DNA from: Microbacterium lushaniae
Lineage (GTDB): Bacteria > Actinomycetota > Actinomycetes > Actinomycetales > Microbacteriaceae
Direction of reading: 5' to 3'
Assembly (NCBI RefSeq): GCF_008727775.1
Contig: NZ_CP044232.1
Coordinates: forward strand, 2,604,001 to 2,668,000
DNA length: 64,000 bases
This document shows positions 54,801 through 63,467 of the stretch, one piece after another. The position numbers and the translations under genes are program-made. Each line of letters starts with the position of its first letter. The first letter of the stretch is position 1. Under the pieces are notes generated by a model that saw only the letters and a list, made by a program, of their open reading frames with translations, had not been told where the DNA came from and did not search any database.

Positions 54801-55928
54801 TCAACCCGTCTCAGACCAGTTCGCGCATCGAGGGGCGTCACGGTGTAATCCCTGTTCGCAGAGATGCACCCCCGGCTCCGCACGCAGCCCCACCGCCCAC
54901 TTCACACAGCATCCCGGGGGCGGCACCGGATCTCCCTCCGGTGTGTGATCTGCGCACGTCAGGACGGACTGCGCTCGACGGCGAAAAAGTTTGGCAACTG
55001 GCAGGCGAGACCTTTGCGTATCGCTGGCGAAAATCATGCGTTCGCGTCCTTCCTCGACAGCGTCGCGCACCAATCCCAGCATCTTTCCGTCGGCAACCTT
55101 GATCACAGCCTTTTCCCCGACCAGATCGTGCGTAAGTGCCACAACACGATAGGGGCTGATGGGCCACAGGATGTACGGCGCGAGCTGCAGGTCCGGACGC
55201 TCGGAACGCTCGAAGGGAACCAGAACGGGTGCATCGCACGTCCAGAAACGTCCCGCGGGATCCGTCCACACTTCGATCTGGCGCGTAATGAAGACATCGG
55301 CGGCACCCCACATCGCTTCGAACAGCGAACGCGTGTGAAATCCGGCTTCTCGGTGAGGAGCATCCGGATCGTTGTCGATGGAGGCGAAGTGCTCTGGGTC
55401 CTGTGCGACCAGCCATCGATTGTACTGCCGCTGTAGGCGACGCGTCTGGGGCGTGCGCATGCGCTGCATAGCCATCGAGACGCCGAGTCCGAGCAGATCG
55501 TCGAACCGAAGCTCTTCGGGATCGTCAAGCGTGTTGAAGAGTCGCTGTACCCGACGTAGCTCTGCATCGACCACGCCAAACATGAGCTCTACGCGGTTGT
55601 GCGGTACTCCGCCCGGACCGACGACACGGTGAAAGTTCTCTTGCACGCACGCGTCGGCAATCCCGACGAGGCGGACAGCATGGTCAGCAGTGTCGAGCAT
55701 CCATACACGTTTACCGTCCGAGGACCACTCGCGCAGGTAGGAGCGCGGAACGAAGTGGTGGCGCCGGCTAGGAGTATCTGGAAGCTCCCGCTGCGCCGCG
55801 AGGCGAAGCATGTACTGCTGCGCGTCACCTTCGAGATGCCGTCCACCATCCGTAAGTGGAACCCTGCCCCACGGGTTGCGCGTGCGGCTGACTACGCGCC
55901 ACTCTCTGTCAGCGAACGCCCCCGGCAT
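54801..55928 (-). CDS. DUF4238 family protein
   Basis: The 375-residue protein has the DUF4238 opening RRHHFVPRSYLREWSSDGKR near residue 54 and a later block FWTCDAPVLVPFERSERPDL near residue 230. DUF4238 proteins are of unknown function and are often found in variable genomic regions. ATG 55928 shares one base with the upstream gene's stop (TGATG), so the genes are coupled. Defence or toxin association is suggested only by context. Confidence 0.75.
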   Translation of the reverse strand: MPGAFADREWRVVSRTRNPWGRVPLTDGGRHLEGDAQQYMLRLAAQRELPDTPSRRHHFVPRSYLREWSSDGKRVWMLDTADHAVRLVGIADACVQENFHRVVGPGGVPHNRVELMFGVVDAELRRVQRLFNTLDDPEELRFDDLLGLGVSMAMQRMRTPQTRRLQRQYNRWLVAQDPEHFASIDNDPDAPHREAGFHTRSLFEAMWGAADVFITRQIEVWTDPAGRFWTCDAPVLVPFERSERPDLQLAPYILWPISPYRVVALTHDLVGEKAVIKVADGKMLGLVRDAVEEGRERMIFASDTQRSRLPVAKLFRRRAQSVLTCADHTPEGDPVPPPGCCVKWAVGLRAEPGVHLCEQGLHRDAPRCANWSETG

Positions 55929-56305
55929 CAGTCCCCCTGCACGCAACCTCGACACGAGGTCCGTCGAGCGTACCGGCAGCAAAGACGAGCGTAGACATTC
56001 GTGGGGCCTCGCGCAGGACACGATTCGCCGGCGTTGTTCGTCAGCGGGCACGGCGGAACCGTACCCATCCCGAATCGGTACCGAGGGTCAGGCGCCTCGA
56101 TCTCCTTGTGGCACCAAACAACCGCCTCCACGAACGTTTCGAACCACGCCACCGGATATCGGTGCTGCAGTTCGAGCGCGTGACCATCCGTTCGCAACAT
56201 GAGCAGGGTTTCGCAGGTCATGCGGCTGACCCCCGGCGCGTCGCGGTGAAGAAGGAACCGCGGGCTGAGGACATCGTCGGGCACGAGGTGCGTGCGAGTC
56301 GCCAC
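55928..56305 (-). CDS. Protein of unknown function, coupled to the DUF4238 gene
   Basis: The 125-residue protein starts MATRTHLVPDDVLSPRF and has the helical stretch PVAWFETFVEAVVWCHKEIE near residue 50. The Cys-rich tail (CCRYARRTSCRGC) is unusual and may bind metal. The stop overlaps the DUF4238 start by one base, which argues that both are real and translated together. Confidence 0.55.
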   Translation of the reverse strand: MATRTHLVPDDVLSPRFLLHRDAPGVSRMTCETLLMLRTDGHALELQHRYPVAWFETFVEAVVWCHKEIEAPDPRYRFGMGTVPPCPLTNNAGESCPARGPTNVYARLCCRYARRTSCRGCVQGD

Positions 56306-56408
56306 CTGGATGGTGCGGATAGATAGATCGGTGCCCTTCTGCGGCCTGCCAGAATCGCACGTCGTGTCTCCGACTCCCGCGCCGTGGGTGGTCTGCCACT
56401 ATCGAGTC

Positions 56409-57431
56409 GTGCCCGATACCGAACCGTCAGCCGAGCTCGTCGCGCCCCCGCTGGTCGCCTACGCCTTCGAGGCAGTCAACCCGGTCCTGCTCGGAATGGA
56501 TGAAGAGACGTGGATTCCCACGCAGCAGGTGAACCTCGCCCGGGCGATCCTCGCTTTGACGGCCGTCGACATGACGAAGGTCGTGCTGGTCGTCACCGGT
56601 GACATGGTCGCGTCCACCCGTGAGCGGCTTGAGCCGCACCTGCGGGATGCGTTCAGTGACGAGCGCGGCGCCGGCACGTTGGGCGGGAAGACCATGAACG
56701 TGGGCGATGAAGTTCATGTGCTTATGCCGTTCTGGTTCTATGTTGACGCCGACGCCGCAGCGAGCATGCAGCCCGGGGAGGAGGCGGACGAGTTCTCCGC
56801 CAACACCGAGGGACGGGTCGCGCTCGCACGGCGAATCATTGTCCCCGAGGCCCAGCATGTGCGCATGACGCAGAAAGGCGAGGCCGGTGTCGACCTCAGT
56901 GGCACGGATCGTGCTCGACGCGACTTCCTCTTCCTCGCCCACGACGTTCTGGACGAGTACAGGGCCGAGCTCGGCGTCGCTGCGGACTTCCGAGAGGCCT
57001 TCGAGTACGAGGTAGCCGCCGAGACGCTCCCTGCATTCCGTGAGGGGCTGAAGCGGGCGGTGCGCGAGAACCAGCGCCACCGGAACGTCGAGACTCTGAT
57101 GGACGCGGTGCTCGCGCAGGCGCAGCATGCGTGGAAAGCTCTCGCTAACGTCGCCGCCGCGCGACGAGTCGGCGCGGTCACTGAACCTCTCAGCGCGAGC
57201 GGCACTGATTGGGACGAACTCGCCGCGCCGTACTGGGATCGGCTCGAGGAGCTCCTCGGAATGACGCCGACGCCGGCCGAGCAGTTCACACCCGAAGCGC
57301 AGCGTCCACTCATGAAGGCGTTGGCGGACCTGTTCGACGAATGGCTCCGCGGGCTCGGCTTCTTGTGGCGCGACATCGACGGCGGTCGCAACGCGGAGTT
57401 CAAGATCACGTCGCGGCACATCTCGGGCTGA
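56409..57431 (+). CDS. Large protein of unknown function
   Basis: The 340-residue protein is acidic and helical; blocks such as YAFEAVNPVLLGMDEETW near residue 20 and RDFLFLAHDVLDEYRAELGV near residue 175 are unlike any family I recognise. Start may be GTG 56409 or GTG 56364. It diverges from the DUF4238 pair with a gap of about 100 bp, so the three genes may be one functional block. Confidence 0.65.
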   Translation: MPDTEPSAELVAPPLVAYAFEAVNPVLLGMDEETWIPTQQVNLARAILALTAVDMTKVVLVVTGDMVASTRERLEPHLRDAFSDERGAGTLGGKTMNVGDEVHVLMPFWFYVDADAAASMQPGEEADEFSANTEGRVALARRIIVPEAQHVRMTQKGEAGVDLSGTDRARRDFLFLAHDVLDEYRAELGVAADFREAFEYEVAAETLPAFREGLKRAVRENQRHRNVETLMDAVLAQAQHAWKALANVAAARRVGAVTEPLSASGTDWDELAAPYWDRLEELLGMTPTPAEQFTPEAQRPLMKALADLFDEWLRGLGFLWRDIDGGRNAEFKITSRHISG

Positions 57432-57644
57432 TCGCACCCCGGTCTCGACACCGGCTCGACGTGCACGTAAGCCGATCGGTTTCCGGGCGGTGAAGGAACC
57501 GATCCTTGACGGCTCATGACGGCTTCTGTGATCAGCGCGAGGGTGTCCGTAACCTCTTGAGGTAGATCTGGGGGCCCGTTTGGACAGAATGAGTCGGTTT
57601 CGTCATGTAGTAGGTGAAAGCCGTTTCGGGCTGAGGAGATCCGC

Positions 57645-58217
57645 ATGAACGACATCGACTTTGAACAGATGCTCCGCGAGTCGTCACCACCGGTGACAAC
57701 CCCGATGGGCATGGATGCGCATCAGGAACGAATTCTTCGCGAGGCTCAAACTCGGCGGCCGCGACGGGGGAAGCGGCTCCTTGCCGCAGCAGGTCTATCG
57801 GTTCTCTTGATTGGTGGTGGATCTGCCGCGCTTGCGGGAAACGGGTTCCAGACACCTTGGGGCTGGATGGCGGAGAACGTGTTCGAGGTTCCTCTGGACA
57901 ACGGTTCGCGCTGTTATCAAGGTATGCGAATCGAGTACGCCACGGGGTACTCGAAAGACTCGCCGATGGCTCGTGATGCCCGAGAAATCCTCGAGTCGAT
58001 CGATGTCGAGGCCCTCGCTGCAAACACCAGCGCGAAGGAAGCCGAGCTTAGGGAAAAGCTGGTCGCTCAGGAGATGAGTGACGCGGACTGGAAGCAAGAG
58101 GCAGTGTTCGATCTGGTGTGGGATCAGCTGGCGGCTGAGCTCGTCGAACGCGGTTACTCGACGGACGACGCGTGGCCGATCTCTTTGCATGGCCAGAGAG
58201 ATCAGTGCCGCCAGTGA
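57645..58217 (+). CDS. Single-helix membrane protein partner of the ECF sigma factor
   Basis: The 190-residue protein starts MNDIDFEQMLRESSP, has a basic stretch then one membrane helix at about residues 46-66, and an outer part with GWMAENVFEVPLDNGSRCYQ. This is the layout of anti-sigma-like proteins, but no zinc motif is seen. The stop overlaps the sigma-factor start (GTGA). The ATG follows GGCTGAGGAGATCCGC. Confidence 0.65.
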   Translation: MNDIDFEQMLRESSPPVTTPMGMDAHQERILREAQTRRPRRGKRLLAAAGLSVLLIGGGSAALAGNGFQTPWGWMAENVFEVPLDNGSRCYQGMRIEYATGYSKDSPMARDAREILESIDVEALAANTSAKEAELREKLVAQEMSDADWKQEAVFDLVWDQLAAELVERGYSTDDAWPISLHGQRDQCRQ

Positions 58218-58738
58218 GCGTCGATCAAACCTCCGTGGTCATGGAAGCGGTGCTCCGCGAGAACCAAGGTGCCTTGCTCGGCTACTTCCAACGTCGCATT
58301 CCTAACTCGGAGGATGCTGCAGAGGCGTACGGCGAACTTCTCCTGACCGCCTGGCGTATCCGTCGGCGCATGCCGAAGGATCCGCTCCACGCACGGATGT
58401 GGCTATACGGCGTCGCGAGGAACATCGTCCGAAGCGAGCAACGGACTCTCGCCCGTCACTCTGACGCCGTCAAGCAGCTGCGCGCCCAAGCCTCCCTTGA
58501 CATCTCCGCAGTGCCAGACGGTGAACACGCAGACCTGAGAGATGCGATCGCCGCTCTCGATGAAGAAGATGCCGAACTCATCCGCCTCACCTACTGGGAC
58601 GGGCTCCCATCGCACGAGGCGGCGGCAATCCTCGGGATCAACCCCTCCACGGCGCGGTCCCGGCTAACGAGGCTCAAGACAGCGCTACGCGCGGCTGTCG
58701 AGGAAAGCACAGCTCAGATCGGAGAGCGTCATGTATGA
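58214..58738 (+). CDS. ECF RNA polymerase sigma factor
   Basis: The 174-residue protein has region 2 (NSEDAAEAYGELLLTAWRIR near residue 33; ARMWLYGVARNIVRSEQR) and region 4 (LPSHEAAAILGINPSTARSR near residue 132). The gene order, with the membrane protein upstream, is opposite to the RskA operon at 8 kb. A 37-residue frame overlaps its end. Confidence 0.85.
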   Translation: MSVDQTSVVMEAVLRENQGALLGYFQRRIPNSEDAAEAYGELLLTAWRIRRRMPKDPLHARMWLYGVARNIVRSEQRTLARHSDAVKQLRAQASLDISAVPDGEHADLRDAIAALDEEDAELIRLTYWDGLPSHEAAAILGINPSTARSRLTRLKTALRAAVEESTAQIGERHV

Positions 58739-58844
58739 GCCCCGTCCAGGCGACATCGAACTTCCACCGACAGAACCTGTCGTCATTCCAATGTCGGACC
58801 GCTCGCCGGTTGGACCTCTGCCGTTGAACAACAGCCCCCACTGA
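58731..58844 (+). CDS. Possible 37-residue protein after the sigma factor
   Basis: The frame (MYEPRPGDIELPPTEP) overlaps the sigma-factor stop by 8 bp and ends at 58844. Its Pro/Glu-rich content is unremarkable and no ribosome site can be separated from the sigma gene. Coupled translation is possible, but it may be spurious. Confidence 0.3.
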   Translation: MYEPRPGDIELPPTEPVVIPMSDRSPVGPLPLNNSPH

Positions 58845-59075
58845 GCCGTAGAAGGATCCGAATCGCGCGCCTGCCACGCTGGCGGATCCATCCGATGCGG
58901 TCGGGACGGTCTGGGCGATCGGTGGCGGTGAGGCTCGTCTGCCGTTGAGGATCCGAACTCGTCCGCACCGAGGACGTGTTCGCCGGCTGCGGGGAAATGC
59001 GTCTGATCTCACACTCCTGGTTGAGGACCACCGCCGAGGGGTCATGGGTGTCGTGCTCGGCTCCGGACGGTCCAC

Positions 59076-59095
59076 GTGACAACAATCTGACAACA
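59076..59095 (+). repeat. Right arm-type direct repeat of the island
   Basis: Same 20-bp double TGACAACA motif as at the left end with one base changed, 101 bp inside the right core. It lies in the 350-bp non-coding stretch after the sigma-factor gene. Confidence 0.7.
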
Positions 59096-59196
59096 TCTGA
59101 ACCAGAACCAACCAAATTGAACCCGACCGAACATGCTCTATATCCGCGTATTTCCGCGGTTTTCCGCAGTTCCGAATCACTGTGAGAAGTGCCGTG

Positions 59197-59225
59197 CGTG
59201 GGTTCGAGCCCCACGGGGCCCACCG
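59197..59225 (+). repeat. Right attachment core (attR)
   Basis: Exact 29-bp copy of the tRNA-Lys 3' end, without the rest of the tRNA. It marks the far border of the island; core genes follow. Confidence 0.92.
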
Positions 59226-59375
59226 CACTTCGACTTCCGCCGTACCCGCTTCCGTGCGCAGCGGTACAGCGAGCCGCCCCAGCAGCGGACTCTTCGCGGT
59301 CGTGAGACCGACTCGGAGTCAGGGCAGGTGCCCGCCACCACCGACCCGCACGGCAATCCCACCGATAATGAAACG

Positions 59376-59768
59376 GTGGAGCCGTGGCAGATGCGCGAGT
59401 GGTTCGGCGACTACCTCGATGCCTGCAACCGGCACGACCTCGAGGCCATCCGCTCCTTCGTGGATCCGGCGGTGCGGCGTGCGCACCTTCCCGGCGGCGC
59501 TGACGCGTGGGTGGATGACATGGCCGACCTCTTCTCCGCGTTTCCCGACTGGCGCTGGCGCCGCATCCAACTCATCGTCGAAGACGACCGCGTGGCGGCA
59601 CACCTCCGCGGAAGCGGCACGCACCTCGGAGCCTTCCGCGGCATCGCACCGACCCGTCGGCACGCGAACGTCGCCGAGTTCGCTATGTATCGCGTGGCGA
59701 AGGGGCGCATCACCGAGTTCTCCGGCTTGACCGACCTTCACGAGCTCCTCGGTCAGCTCCAGGGCTAG
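59376..59768 (+). CDS. SnoaL-like/ester-cyclase family protein
   Basis: The 130-residue protein has the NTF2-like pattern: YLDACNRHDLEAIRSFVDPA near residue 13, ADLFSAFPDWRWRRIQLIVE near residue 50 and AEFAMYRVAKGRITEF near residue 100. Such proteins are polyketide cyclases or unknown enzymes. GTG 59376 is chosen; ATG 59391 is possible. It begins 150 bp after the right attachment core, so insertion of the island may have changed its promoter. Confidence 0.78.
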   Translation: MEPWQMREWFGDYLDACNRHDLEAIRSFVDPAVRRAHLPGGADAWVDDMADLFSAFPDWRWRRIQLIVEDDRVAAHLRGSGTHLGAFRGIAPTRRHANVAEFAMYRVAKGRITEFSGLTDLHELLGQLQG

Positions 59769-59786
59769 AGGCGCCGCCAACGCCGC

Positions 59787-60203
59787 TCAGCCCGCGCCGT
59801 ACGCCTCCGGATGCACGTGGGCGGTGGATGCTGCCGCCACCAGCTTCGACACCGGGCACCGCGCGTGCGCGGCGGCGAGGATGTCCGCGGTCTCATCCAT
59901 CGACGCGCCTTCCGCCGAGAGGTAGGCGTCCACAAGGAATTCGTACCCCGAGCCCGCGGGGGACGGATGCAGCTCCACCTCCACGCGCACCGCGGTGCGC
60001 CGCTCCCCCGCGACCACCGCTTGCGCCGTGGCGTTCAGGCACGTGACCCACGCCAGCGCGAGCAGCTGCTCCGGATTGGATGCAGCGGGATCGAAGTCCG
60101 GCGCCAGTGGAGACGACACCGCCACCTCGAGTCCACCGATCACACTGCTGACACCGTCCCCGCCATCGCGGTTGACGGCGGCCGTCCGGTACCTCGCACT
60201 CAC
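59787..60203 (-). CDS. OsmC/Ohr family protein (peroxide reductase fold)
   Basis: The 138-residue protein has the OsmC fold with two cysteines in the family positions (WVTCLNATAQ near residue 53 and ARCPVSKLV near residue 118) that reduce organic peroxides. GTG 60203 starts VSARYRTAAVNR. It diverges from metN and shares a 73-bp gap with a TATAGT -10 box for metN. Confidence 0.85.
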   Translation of the reverse strand: MSARYRTAAVNRDGGDGVSSVIGGLEVAVSSPLAPDFDPAASNPEQLLALAWVTCLNATAQAVVAGERRTAVRVEVELHPSPAGSGYEFLVDAYLSAEGASMDETADILAAAHARCPVSKLVAAASTAHVHPEAYGAG

Positions 60204-60276
60204 AGGGGAAGTATAGTTGGACGCGATACATAAACTTCTCCGGCGCACCCCGGACCTGAAAGGACAACACGACGCG

Positions 60277-61056
60277 ATGGTCTCCACCGGCACCGCGATC
60301 GTGGAGTTCCAGGACGTCACCAAGCACCACGACGCAGGCTCCGATGCGCGCCCGGCGCTGGACGGCATCAGCCTCAGCATCCGGCAGGGCGAGATCTTCG
60401 GGGTCATCGGCGAGAGCGGCGCGGGCAAGACCACGCTCCTCGAACTCATCAACGGGCTGACGACGCCGACGTCCGGCTCCCTCACCGTGCAGGGCGTGGA
60501 TGTCACCCGGCTGCGCCGCCGCGGACTGCGCCGGCTGCGGCAGGGCATCGGTGTCGTGTTCCAGGGAATCCACCTCCTGAGCAATCGCACGGTGCGGGCC
60601 AACGTCGCCCTCCCCCTGCAGCTCGCACACCGAGGCGACGGCGCGGCCCTCACGCGCGCCGAGGAGCGCGGCGCCGTCGACGAGATCCTCGCGTTCGTGG
60701 GGCTGTCGCACCGCGCCGACCACTTCCCCGCACAGCTCAGCGGCGGCGAGCGGCAGCGCGTGGGACTGGCCCGGGCGCTGGTCTCCCGGCCCGCGCTCCT
60801 GCTGTGCGATGAGCCGACCTCGTCGCTGGATGCCTCGACCACCGCCGAGATCCTGCGGGTGCTCTCCGATGCCCGAGACAAGCTCGGCACCACCGTGGTG
60901 GTCATCACGCACGACCTGGATGTCGTCAAGGCGATCTGCGACCGTGCGGCTCTTCTCGAGCGGGGGCGCCTGCGCGAGCTGATCCCGGTCATCAAGAGCG
61001 ACTACCGCAGCCTGCCGACCTACTACGAGCAGGTCAAGCGGGAGCTGATGCCGTGA
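60277..61056 (+). CDS. metN: Methionine ABC importer ATPase MetN
   Basis: The 259-residue ATPase has Walker A GESGAGKTTLLELINGL near residue 44, signature LSGGERQRVGLARAL near residue 155, Walker B LLLCDEPTSSLDAST near residue 170 and H-loop ITHDLDVVK. It lacks the C-terminal ligand-binding NIL domain of longer MetN proteins, so it is not regulated by intracellular methionine in that way. The stop overlaps metI (GTGA). No S-box or similar riboswitch is seen upstream. Confidence 0.9.
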   Translation: MVSTGTAIVEFQDVTKHHDAGSDARPALDGISLSIRQGEIFGVIGESGAGKTTLLELINGLTTPTSGSLTVQGVDVTRLRRRGLRRLRQGIGVVFQGIHLLSNRTVRANVALPLQLAHRGDGAALTRAEERGAVDEILAFVGLSHRADHFPAQLSGGERQRVGLARALVSRPALLLCDEPTSSLDASTTAEILRVLSDARDKLGTTVVVITHDLDVVKAICDRAALLERGRLRELIPVIKSDYRSLPTYYEQVKRELMP

Positions 61057-61724
61057 ACGCGGTGTCCGAACTCCTCTCCGAGTACGGCGGCGACATGCTG
61101 GAGGCCCTCGGCGAGACCGGCTACATGCTGCTGGTCTCTCTGCTGTCCGCCGTACTGATCGGGCTGCCGCTGGGGATGGTCGTCTTCCTCACCCAGCGCG
61201 GCGGAATCGCGGAGAACCGGGCGGTGTGGTCGGTGGCGAACATGTACATCAACATCGTCCGCTCCTTCCCCTTCCTCCTGCTGGTGGTCTTCCTCATCCC
61301 CTTCACCCGCTTCGTGATCGGGACGAGCTTCGGCACGCAGGCCGCGACCCTGCCGCTGTGCTTCGTGGCGGTGGCCATCTACGCGCGCCTGGTCGAGCAG
61401 ATCCTCCGCGAGATCCCGCCGGGCATCTCGCGCGTCGCGGTGGCGATGGGCGCCACGGTGCCGCGGGCGGTGTTCCGCGTCCTGCTGCCGGAGGCGCGGT
61501 CGGGCCTCGTCTACGCCCTGACCTCCGCCGCGATCAGCCTGCTGTCCTACTCCACCGTCCTCGGCGTGGTCGGCGGCGGCGGGATCGGCGACTTCGCGAT
61601 GCGGTACGGCTACCAGGAGTACAACGACGTCCTCATGTACATCACGATCGTCATCATCATCGCGTGCGTCCTCGCCATCCAGGCGGTCGGTCATCGCACC
61701 TCCGTGCGGCTGGATCATCGCTGA
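61053..61724 (+). CDS. metI: Methionine ABC importer permease MetI
   Basis: The 223-residue permease has five helices and the conserved block VEQILREIPPGISRVAVAMG near residue 122, as in MetI, with GLVYALTSAAISLLSYSTVL. It works with MetN and the MetQ lipoprotein. Confidence 0.92.
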   Translation: MNAVSELLSEYGGDMLEALGETGYMLLVSLLSAVLIGLPLGMVVFLTQRGGIAENRAVWSVANMYINIVRSFPFLLLVVFLIPFTRFVIGTSFGTQAATLPLCFVAVAIYARLVEQILREIPPGISRVAVAMGATVPRAVFRVLLPEARSGLVYALTSAAISLLSYSTVLGVVGGGGIGDFAMRYGYQEYNDVLMYITIVIIIACVLAIQAVGHRTSVRLDHR

Positions 61725-61765
61725 TCCCGGCCACGCCACCGAGCCACCCAGGAAAGAAGGAACAC

Positions 61766-62581
61766 ATGAGATCGTCTCGAGTCAGCATCGTCGCATCCGC
61801 GCTGGGAGCGGTGCTGGTCCTCGCCGGCTGCGCCTCCGGCGGAGGGGATGCGGCGGGCGATGACACCGCCCCGGTCACGCTCCAGGTCGCGGCGGTCACC
61901 TCGCCGATGACGGATGTCGTGGAGGCGGCGGCGGATGCCATCGACGACGGGTACGAGATCGAGCTCGTCGAGGTCTCCGACTACGTCACCGCCAACACGA
62001 TCCTCAACGACGGAGACGTGTACGCGAACTTCTCGCAGCACGTGCCCTACATGGAATCGTTCAACGCCGGCAACGACGGAACGCTCGTGGGCGTGCAGCC
62101 GGTGTACAACTTCGTCATCGCGTTCTACTCCAAGACGCTCACCGACATCGCCGAGCTCCCCGCCGGCGCCACGGTGGCGATCCCGGACGATCCGTCCAAC
62201 ACCGGACGCGCGCTCAAGCTCCTGGACGCCGAGGGGATCATCACGCTGGACGCTGCGGTCGACCCGTACGAGGCGACCGTGGCCGACATCGCCGACAACC
62301 CGAAGGACCTGGAGTTCCTGCAGGTGCCGATCAGCTCGCTCAACGCCGCCTACGACGAAGCCGACCTCGTCTTCCAGTGGCCCTCGCACATCGCAGCCCT
62401 CGGTCTCACCCCACAGGATGACGGCCTCCTCACCGAGCTCGACGACACCTTCGCGCTCAACCTGGTCGTCCGCGAAGAGGACGAAGGCTCGGAGGCGACC
62501 GCGGCGCTGACGAAGGCGTTCACCAGCGACTCCGTCCGCGAGGTGATCGAGTCCAACGCCACGATCGAGGTCGCGTTCTGA
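61766..62581 (+). CDS. metQ: Methionine ABC importer substrate-binding lipoprotein MetQ
   Basis: The 271-residue lipoprotein has a lipobox (LVLAGC, Cys near residue 21), then the MetQ-type blocks ANTILNDGDVYANFSQHVPY near residue 75 and TVAIPDDPSNTGRALKLLD near residue 135. Start ATG 61766 follows GGAAAGAAGG. It completes the metNIQ operon for D/L-methionine or dipeptides. Confidence 0.93.
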   Translation: MRSSRVSIVASALGAVLVLAGCASGGGDAAGDDTAPVTLQVAAVTSPMTDVVEAAADAIDDGYEIELVEVSDYVTANTILNDGDVYANFSQHVPYMESFNAGNDGTLVGVQPVYNFVIAFYSKTLTDIAELPAGATVAIPDDPSNTGRALKLLDAEGIITLDAAVDPYEATVADIADNPKDLEFLQVPISSLNAAYDEADLVFQWPSHIAALGLTPQDDGLLTELDDTFALNLVVREEDEGSEATAALTKAFTSDSVREVIESNATIEVAF

Positions 62582-62609
62582 CGGCTGCGGGCGGGTGAAA
62601 GGATGAGGC

Positions 62610-63413
62610 GTGCCCGCCGTCACCGCCCTCTACCGCTACCCGGTGAAAGGCTTCACGCCCGAGCGACGGGACGAGCTCATCGTGCAGGCCGACGGACGCG
62701 TCGCCGGTGACCGGGTGCTCGCCTTCCGCTTCGCCGCCGCATCCGAACCCGAGATGCGCGACGGGCGGGAGTACTGGCCGAAGGACCGCGGGCTCTCGCT
62801 CATGGAGTTCCCCTCCCTGGCCCGCCTGCGGCTGGAGTACGACCACGTCGAGTTGCGCGTGCGACTGTCGGCCGGTGAACGCGTGGTGGCCGACGCGGGT
62901 CTCGATGCGGCGGGGCGCCGCGAACTCGAGGAGGCGGTCACGTCCTTCCTCGCCGAAACGCCGGACGCGCGACGCCTCGCCGGCGACGGCATCCTGCCCC
63001 TCCGGCTCGTCGGCGACGGGATGATCTCGCGGTTCCAGGATCGCCCCCGCGGATTGGTGTCGCTGCACGGCACGGCGTCCGTGGCGGCAGTGGATGCGGC
63101 GGTGCCCGCGCCCGTCGATGACCGCCGGTTCCGCTCCAACATCGTGATCGACGGGACGGCCCCGTGGGAGGAGCTCGACTGGGCCGGGCACGTGCGGATC
63201 GGCGAGGTGGGGTTCGAGGTGCAGCGGCCCATCGGACGCTGCGCGGCCATCATGGCCAACCCCGACACCGGCGAGCGCGACGCGCGCCTCCTCCGCATCC
63301 TCACCACCGACTTCGACCAGGCGGAGCCCACCCTCGGGATCCTGCTGCTCCCCCTCGACGGCGGCGGTGCTGTCCGCGTCGGTGATGCGATCACCTTCGA
63401 CAGCACACGGTGA
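62610..63413 (+). CDS. MOSC-domain protein
   Basis: The 267-residue protein has the N-terminal beta-barrel MOSC_N (VTALYRYPVKGFTPERRDEL) and the MOSC domain with FRSNIVIDGTAPWEELDWAG near residue 170 and GRCAAIMANPDTGERD near residue 210, in which the cysteine binds sulfur or molybdopterin. These proteins act in molybdenum-cofactor sulfuration or N-hydroxyl reduction. GTG 62610 follows GAAAGGATGAGGC. Confidence 0.88.
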   Translation: MPAVTALYRYPVKGFTPERRDELIVQADGRVAGDRVLAFRFAAASEPEMRDGREYWPKDRGLSLMEFPSLARLRLEYDHVELRVRLSAGERVVADAGLDAAGRRELEEAVTSFLAETPDARRLAGDGILPLRLVGDGMISRFQDRPRGLVSLHGTASVAAVDAAVPAPVDDRRFRSNIVIDGTAPWEELDWAGHVRIGEVGFEVQRPIGRCAAIMANPDTGERDARLLRILTTDFDQAEPTLGILLLPLDGGGAVRVGDAITFDSTR

Positions 63414-63435
63414 GCCGGCGGAGGGTGGCCGGGGA

Positions 63436-63466
63436 CGCCGAGCCGGTGACCAGCACCGGCTCGGCG
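63436..63466. terminator. Bidirectional hairpin terminator after the MOSC gene
   Basis: A perfect 13-bp stem (63436-63448 with 63454-63466) around an ACCAG loop, between converging genes. Stem CGCCGAGCCGGTG, no long T-run. Confidence 0.7.
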
Positions 63467-63467
63467 G

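Larger units (their letters stand above)
43673..59225. mobile_element. tRNA-Lys integrated genomic island, about 15.5 kb
   Basis: The borders are the two 29-bp copies of the tRNA-Lys 3' end. Just inside each lies a 20-bp double motif (GTGACAACAATYTGACAACA), the likely arm-type integrase sites. The element carries a tyrosine integrase, a toxin-antitoxin operon, an ABC exporter, a second map gene, a deaminase fusion and several unknown genes, and no phage structural or conjugation genes. Base composition is more variable than in the flanks. It looks like an integrative accessory island with defence or stress cargo. Confidence 0.9.

Noticed and set aside
43673..59225. A prophage
   Set aside because: There is an integrase but no terminase, capsid, tail, lysis or replication gene.
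60204..60276. S-box or other riboswitch ahead of metN
   Set aside because: The gap is only 73 bp and shows no riboswitch stems or terminator.
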